Assembly (NCBI GenBank): GCA_018895795.1
Contig: JAHINZ010000030.1
Span: forward strand, 1 to 7,793
Direction of reading: 5' to 3'
Source: Alphaproteobacteria bacterium
GTDB taxonomy: Bacteria > Pseudomonadota > Alphaproteobacteria > Caulobacterales > Caulobacteraceae
Length of the DNA stretch: 7,793 bases
The translations under genes and the position numbers were made by a program. The stretch's first letter is position 1, and every line of letters starts with the position of its first letter. A model generated the notes under the pieces. That model saw only the letters and a list, made by a program, of their open reading frames with translations. It made no database searches and was not told the origin of the DNA. Shown here in pieces: positions 5,090 through 7,793 of the stretch.

Positions 5090-6646
5090 TCAGGACGAGG
5101 CGGAAGCCTGCCATGAGTCGCGCAATTCGCGCTTGAGAACCTTGCCGATGTGGCTGCGCGGCAGGGCGTCGACCAGATGCAGTTCGGCCAGGCGCTGGGT
5201 CTTGCCGACCCGGCTGTTGACGAAGGCGCGGATCTCTTCGGCGCCGGCGGCGCTCCCGGCCTTCAGGGCCACGAACGCGACCGGGGTTTCACCCCAGGCG
5301 TCGGACGGCACGCCGACCACGGCGGCCTCGGCCACGGCCTCATGCTTGACGATCTCGGCTTCCAGATCGCTGGGATAGATGTTGAAACCGCCGCTGATGA
5401 TCATGTCCTTCTTGCGATCCATCAGCGTCAGGAAGCCCTCCTCATCGAAGCGCCCGACATCGCCGGTGCGGATGAAGCGCTCGCCCTCCGGCGAGATCCA
5501 GGTCGCCTCGGCGGTCTTGCCGGGTTGGCCATGATAGCCGTTCATCATCCCGGCCGAGCGCCCGACGATCTCGCCGACCACGCCGGGGCCGACCTGTACG
5601 CCGTCCTCGTCGATCAGCCGGATGTCGTGACCGGGCGCGGGCCGCCCCACCGTGTGCAGCTTGTCGGGGTTCTCGTGGCACATCAGGATGCAGGTGCCGC
5701 CGCCCTCGGTCATGCCGAAATACTCGACCAGCCCGCCGGGCCAGCGCTTCAGCACATCGGCCTTCAGATGGGCGGCGAACGGGGCGCTGGTGCAGAATTT
5801 CAGATGGGTGGTCGACAGGTCGTAGCTGTCGAAATCGGGCCGCTCCATCAGGCGGCGATACTGCACCGGCACCAGCATGGTGTGGGTCATGCGGTGTTTC
5901 TGGGCCAGGTCCAGATACTTGCCGGCGTCGAACTTCTTCATCAGCAGCACCGTGCCGCCACCCGCCAGGGTCGGGAAGAAGACGACCAGGGTGGTGTTGG
6001 AATAGAGCGGCGTCGACAGCAGCGTCACCGCCTCCGGGCCATAGCCGACCGCGTCGCCCCGGAACACGTGCTTCCAGCGCATGCCGTGCGACTGGACGAT
6101 GCCCTTGGGCGTGCCGGTGGTGCCGCTGGAATAGATGATGTTGAACGGCGCTTCGGGGGCGATCTGCACCGGCGTGGGCTGGGCGCCCTGCGGGGCCAGC
6201 CAGGCGTCGAAGGCCTCGCCGGCCGACGAGCCGTCCAGAGCGATCAAGCGCGCCGCGACCGGCGCCGGCGCCTGGGCCTCGGCCACCCCGGCGTCCAGGA
6301 AGAACAGCTTGGCGCCGCAGTCGGCGACCATACCGGCGATCGAGTCCGGCGTTGAAGACGGGGCGATCGGCGCCACCGCGACCCCGGCCCGCAGACCGCC
6401 CAGGAACAGCGCCGCATAGGGAATGGACGACAGGGCGCAGACCGCGACGGATTCGCCGGGCTGGACGCCATCGCGCTGCAGGGCGGCGGCGACGCGGTCG
6501 ACCAGGGCGTCGAACTGGCCGTAGGTCACCGCCTCGCCGGTTTCCATGATCACGGCGGGATGGTCGGGATTTTCCGCCGTTCGCAGCCGCAGAATGTCGC
6601 CCATCACGCCGTAGTCGGCGGACATCATGGCGGCGATGGTGGTCAT
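5090..6646 (-). CDS. AMP-forming acyl-CoA ligase (class I adenylate-forming enzyme)
   Basis: A 518-residue protein with all main ANL-superfamily motifs. These are the P-loop YSSGTTGTPKG (172-182, K181), YFGMTEGG (309-316, E314), RTGDVGRFDEEGFL (393-406, D396), the hinge/A8 region DRKKDMIISGGFNIYP, and the C-terminal A10 motif SHIGKVLKREL with catalytic K502. It activates a carboxylic acid as acyl-AMP and transfers it to CoA in the cytoplasm. The 3-hydroxyacyl-CoA dehydrogenase just upstream points to fatty-acid or related acyl chain degradation, but chain length cannot be read from sequence. The ATG at 6646 is chosen because AGGAAG (6659-6654) lies 7 nt upstream. The frame stays open to an ATG at 6775, but that extension would be translated repeat element and is rejected. 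The DegT-like gene follows 115 bp after the stop. Confidence 0.9.
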   Translation of the reverse strand: MTTIAAMMSADYGVMGDILRLRTAENPDHPAVIMETGEAVTYGQFDALVDRVAAALQRDGVQPGESVAVCALSSIPYAALFLGGLRAGVAVAPIAPSSTPDSIAGMVADCGAKLFFLDAGVAEAQAPAPVAARLIALDGSSAGEAFDAWLAPQGAQPTPVQIAPEAPFNIIYSSGTTGTPKGIVQSHGMRWKHVFRGDAVGYGPEAVTLLSTPLYSNTTLVVFFPTLAGGGTVLLMKKFDAGKYLDLAQKHRMTHTMLVPVQYRRLMERPDFDSYDLSTTHLKFCTSAPFAAHLKADVLKRWPGGLVEYFGMTEGGGTCILMCHENPDKLHTVGRPAPGHDIRLIDEDGVQVGPGVVGEIVGRSAGMMNGYHGQPGKTAEATWISPEGERFIRTGDVGRFDEEGFLTLMDRKKDMIISGGFNIYPSDLEAEIVKHEAVAEAAVVGVPSDAWGETPVAFVALKAGSAAGAEEIRAFVNSRVGKTQRLAELHLVDALPRSHIGKVLKRELRDSWQASASS

Positions 6647-6673
6647 GAGCGTACTTCCTAAAACGCAAAAACT

Positions 6674-6776
6674 CTTGTCATCCCGGGCGGCGAAGCCGAC
6701 CCGGGACCCAGGGGCCGGTGCAATGCGTCTGCCCCTGGGTCCCGGCTCTCCGCTGCGCTGCGGCCGGGATGACAAG
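6674..6776. repeat. 103-bp palindromic repeat element between dehydrogenase and ligase genes
   Basis: The ends are a perfect 13-bp inverted repeat (CTTGTCATCCCGG at 6674-6686, its complement at 6764-6776). The centre is a perfect 15-bp inverted repeat (6701-6715 and 6731-6745) around a 15-nt loop; the parts in between are G+C-rich and only partly paired. Repeats beginning 'TGTCATCCCGG' with a 'GGGACCCAGGGG' core are frequent between genes of Caulobacterales and relatives (recalled). In the direction of transcription the stem is followed at once by T-rich sequence (AGTTTTTGCGTTTT), so it may partly terminate the dehydrogenase transcript or protect its 3' end. Confidence 0.8.
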
Positions 6777-6797
6777 CCTTTTGGATATTGCGGGCGA

Positions 6798-7793
6798 CTA
6801 GGCGTCCTTGAAGCCCTTGCCCTCGGCGACCAGGCGCTCCAGCAGGGCCGACGGCTTGAAGTCCTCGCCCAGGGCGGCGTGGAAGTCCTTCATCTTGGCC
6901 AGGATCTTGTCCAGGCCGACCAGTTCGCCCCAGAACATCGGGCCGCCGGTATAGACCGGCCAGCCATAGCCGTTGAGCCACACCGTATCGATGTCGGACG
7001 CCCGGATGGCCTTGCCCTCTTCGAGGATCTTGGCGCCCTCGTTGACCATCGGATACAGGCAACGCTCCAGGATCTCCTGGTCGCTGATGTCGCGGCGCTG
7101 GATCTGGCGCTTTTCGGCGAAGTCGCGAATGACCTGCTCGACCACCGCCGACGGCTTGGCCACGCGGTTCTCGTCGTAGTCGTAGAAGCCCTTGCCGTTC
7201 TTCTGGCCGCGACGGTCCATCTCGCACAGCACTTCGCGCACGGTCGAGGACGAGGTCTTGGCGGAGTCCCAACCGATGTCGAGGCCGGCCAGGTCGCTCA
7301 TCGCGAACGGACCCATCGGCAGGCCGAAGTCATAGAGCACGCGGTCCACGTCCCAGGGCATGGCGCCTTCCAGGATCAGCTTCTGGGCCTCGCGCTGGCG
7401 CTGGGCCAGCATGCGGTTGCCGACGAAGCCGTGGCAGTTGCCGACCAGAACCGCGACCTTGCCGATCTTCTTGCCGATCTGCATCGAGGTGGCGATCACC
7501 GACTTGTCGGTCTTGGCCCCACGCACGATCTCCAGCAGGCGCATGACATTGGCCGGCGAGAAGAAGTGCAGGCCGATCACGCTCTCGGGCCGGCTGGTGC
7601 TGGCGGCGATCACGTCGATGTCCAGGTACGAGGTGTTCGAGGCCAGGATCGCGCCGGGCTTGGCGATCTTGTCCAGCTTGCCGAAGACCTCCTTCTTGAT
7701 CTCCATCAGCTCGAACACGGCCTCGATGATCAGGTCGCAGTCGGCCAGGTCCTCGAGGTTCATCGAGGGCGTCAGCAGGCCCATGCGCTTTTC
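6798..7793 (-). CDS. 3-hydroxyacyl-CoA dehydrogenase, C-terminal 331 codons (FadB/FadJ-type multifunctional enzyme; start outside the window)
   Basis: The reading frame is open to the right edge, so the N-terminus, including the Rossmann glycine motif and any enoyl-CoA hydratase domain, is missing. The visible part starts late in the NAD-binding domain (DLIIEAVFELMEIKKEVF), then has ASNTSYLDI and GLHFFSPANVMRLLEIV, where the catalytic His (codon 7568-7566) and Glu are 12 residues apart as in the family. NCHGFVGNRM and the first C-terminal HAD domain (GLPMGPFAMSDLAGLDIG) follow, then RRGQKNGKGFYDYD and a second C-terminal HAD repeat ending GYGWPVYTGGPMFWGE. Two C-terminal repeats are typical of the ~700-residue FadB/FadJ type. 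The enzyme oxidises L-3-hydroxyacyl-CoA with NAD+ in beta-oxidation. The ligase gene follows in the same direction after a 151-bp gap holding a repeat element. Confidence 0.9.
   Translation of the reverse strand, partial: EKRMGLLTPSMNLEDLADCDLIIEAVFELMEIKKEVFGKLDKIAKPGAILASNTSYLDIDVIAASTSRPESVIGLHFFSPANVMRLLEIVRGAKTDKSVIATSMQIGKKIGKVAVLVGNCHGFVGNRMLAQRQREAQKLILEGAMPWDVDRVLYDFGLPMGPFAMSDLAGLDIGWDSAKTSSSTVREVLCEMDRRGQKNGKGFYDYDENRVAKPSAVVEQVIRDFAEKRQIQRRDISDQEILERCLYPMVNEGAKILEEGKAIRASDIDTVWLNGYGWPVYTGGPMFWGELVGLDKILAKMKDFHAALGEDFKPSALLERLVAEGKGFKDA

Noticed and set aside
5150..6355. 401-codon plus-strand frame opposite the acyl-CoA ligase, with a similar 235-codon frame at 4324-5031
   Set aside because: Both mirror genes with strong motifs on the minus strand, show H/G/Q/A-rich shadow composition, and have no recognisable domain.
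6647..6775. N-terminal extension of the acyl-CoA ligase to an upstream ATG at 6775
   Set aside because: The extension translates a palindromic repeat element, whereas the ATG at 6646 has a well-spaced AGGAAG and gives a family-like N-terminus.
1..7793. Search for tRNA or rRNA genes, CRISPR arrays, transposases, phage or defence genes
   Set aside because: None was recognised. Gene content and base composition look like core chromosome throughout.

Overview
The window is about two-thirds G+C. It looks like an ordinary chromosomal segment from an alphaproteobacterium, most likely a member of the Caulobacterales such as Caulobacter or Phenylobacterium. This rests on protein similarity recalled from those genera, on two intergenic repeat types of the kind scattered through such genomes, on CcrM-type GANTC sites concentrated between genes, and on an exact CtrA-type half-site (TTAACCAT). 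No tRNA, rRNA, CRISPR array, transposase or phage gene is visible.

Layout, left to right. (1) 1-763: the first 41 codons of an indolepyruvate ferredoxin oxidoreductase on the minus strand, divergent from an Lrp/AsnC-family regulator on the plus strand. The shared 141-bp gap has a recognisable promoter for the oxidoreductase with an inverted repeat in its spacer, which suggests regulation by the neighbouring Lrp protein. (2) 764-1866: a folded repeat element, then a pirin-family cupin gene ending in a strong hairpin. (3) 1889-2882: a CsbD/DUF883-like stress protein (minus) divergent from a DUF3892 protein (plus), separated by a 325-bp gap with a candidate general-stress (EcfG/SigT) promoter on one strand and a sigma-70-like promoter plus structured leader on the other. 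(4) 2972-3991: a COG1816 deaminase that reads as the adenine deaminase subtype; its stop codon overlaps the stop of the convergent gene 3988-4974. (5) 3988-4974 (minus): a degenerate DegT/DnrJ/EryC1-fold protein that seems to lack the PLP lysine, behind a promoter region dense in regulatory-looking motifs. (6) 5090-7793 (minus): a fatty-acid catabolism pair, the C-terminal part of a 3-hydroxyacyl-CoA dehydrogenase (multifunctional FadB/FadJ type) followed by an AMP-forming acyl-CoA ligase, with a 103-bp repeat element between them.

The genes fall into small units rather than one system: 2-keto-acid oxidation with its regulator, purine salvage, stress protection and beta-oxidation. I found no clear undescribed system. 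The best leads are the lysine-less DegT-like protein with its possible cell-cycle promoter, the stress promoter of the CsbD-like gene, and the structured leader of the DUF3892 gene.
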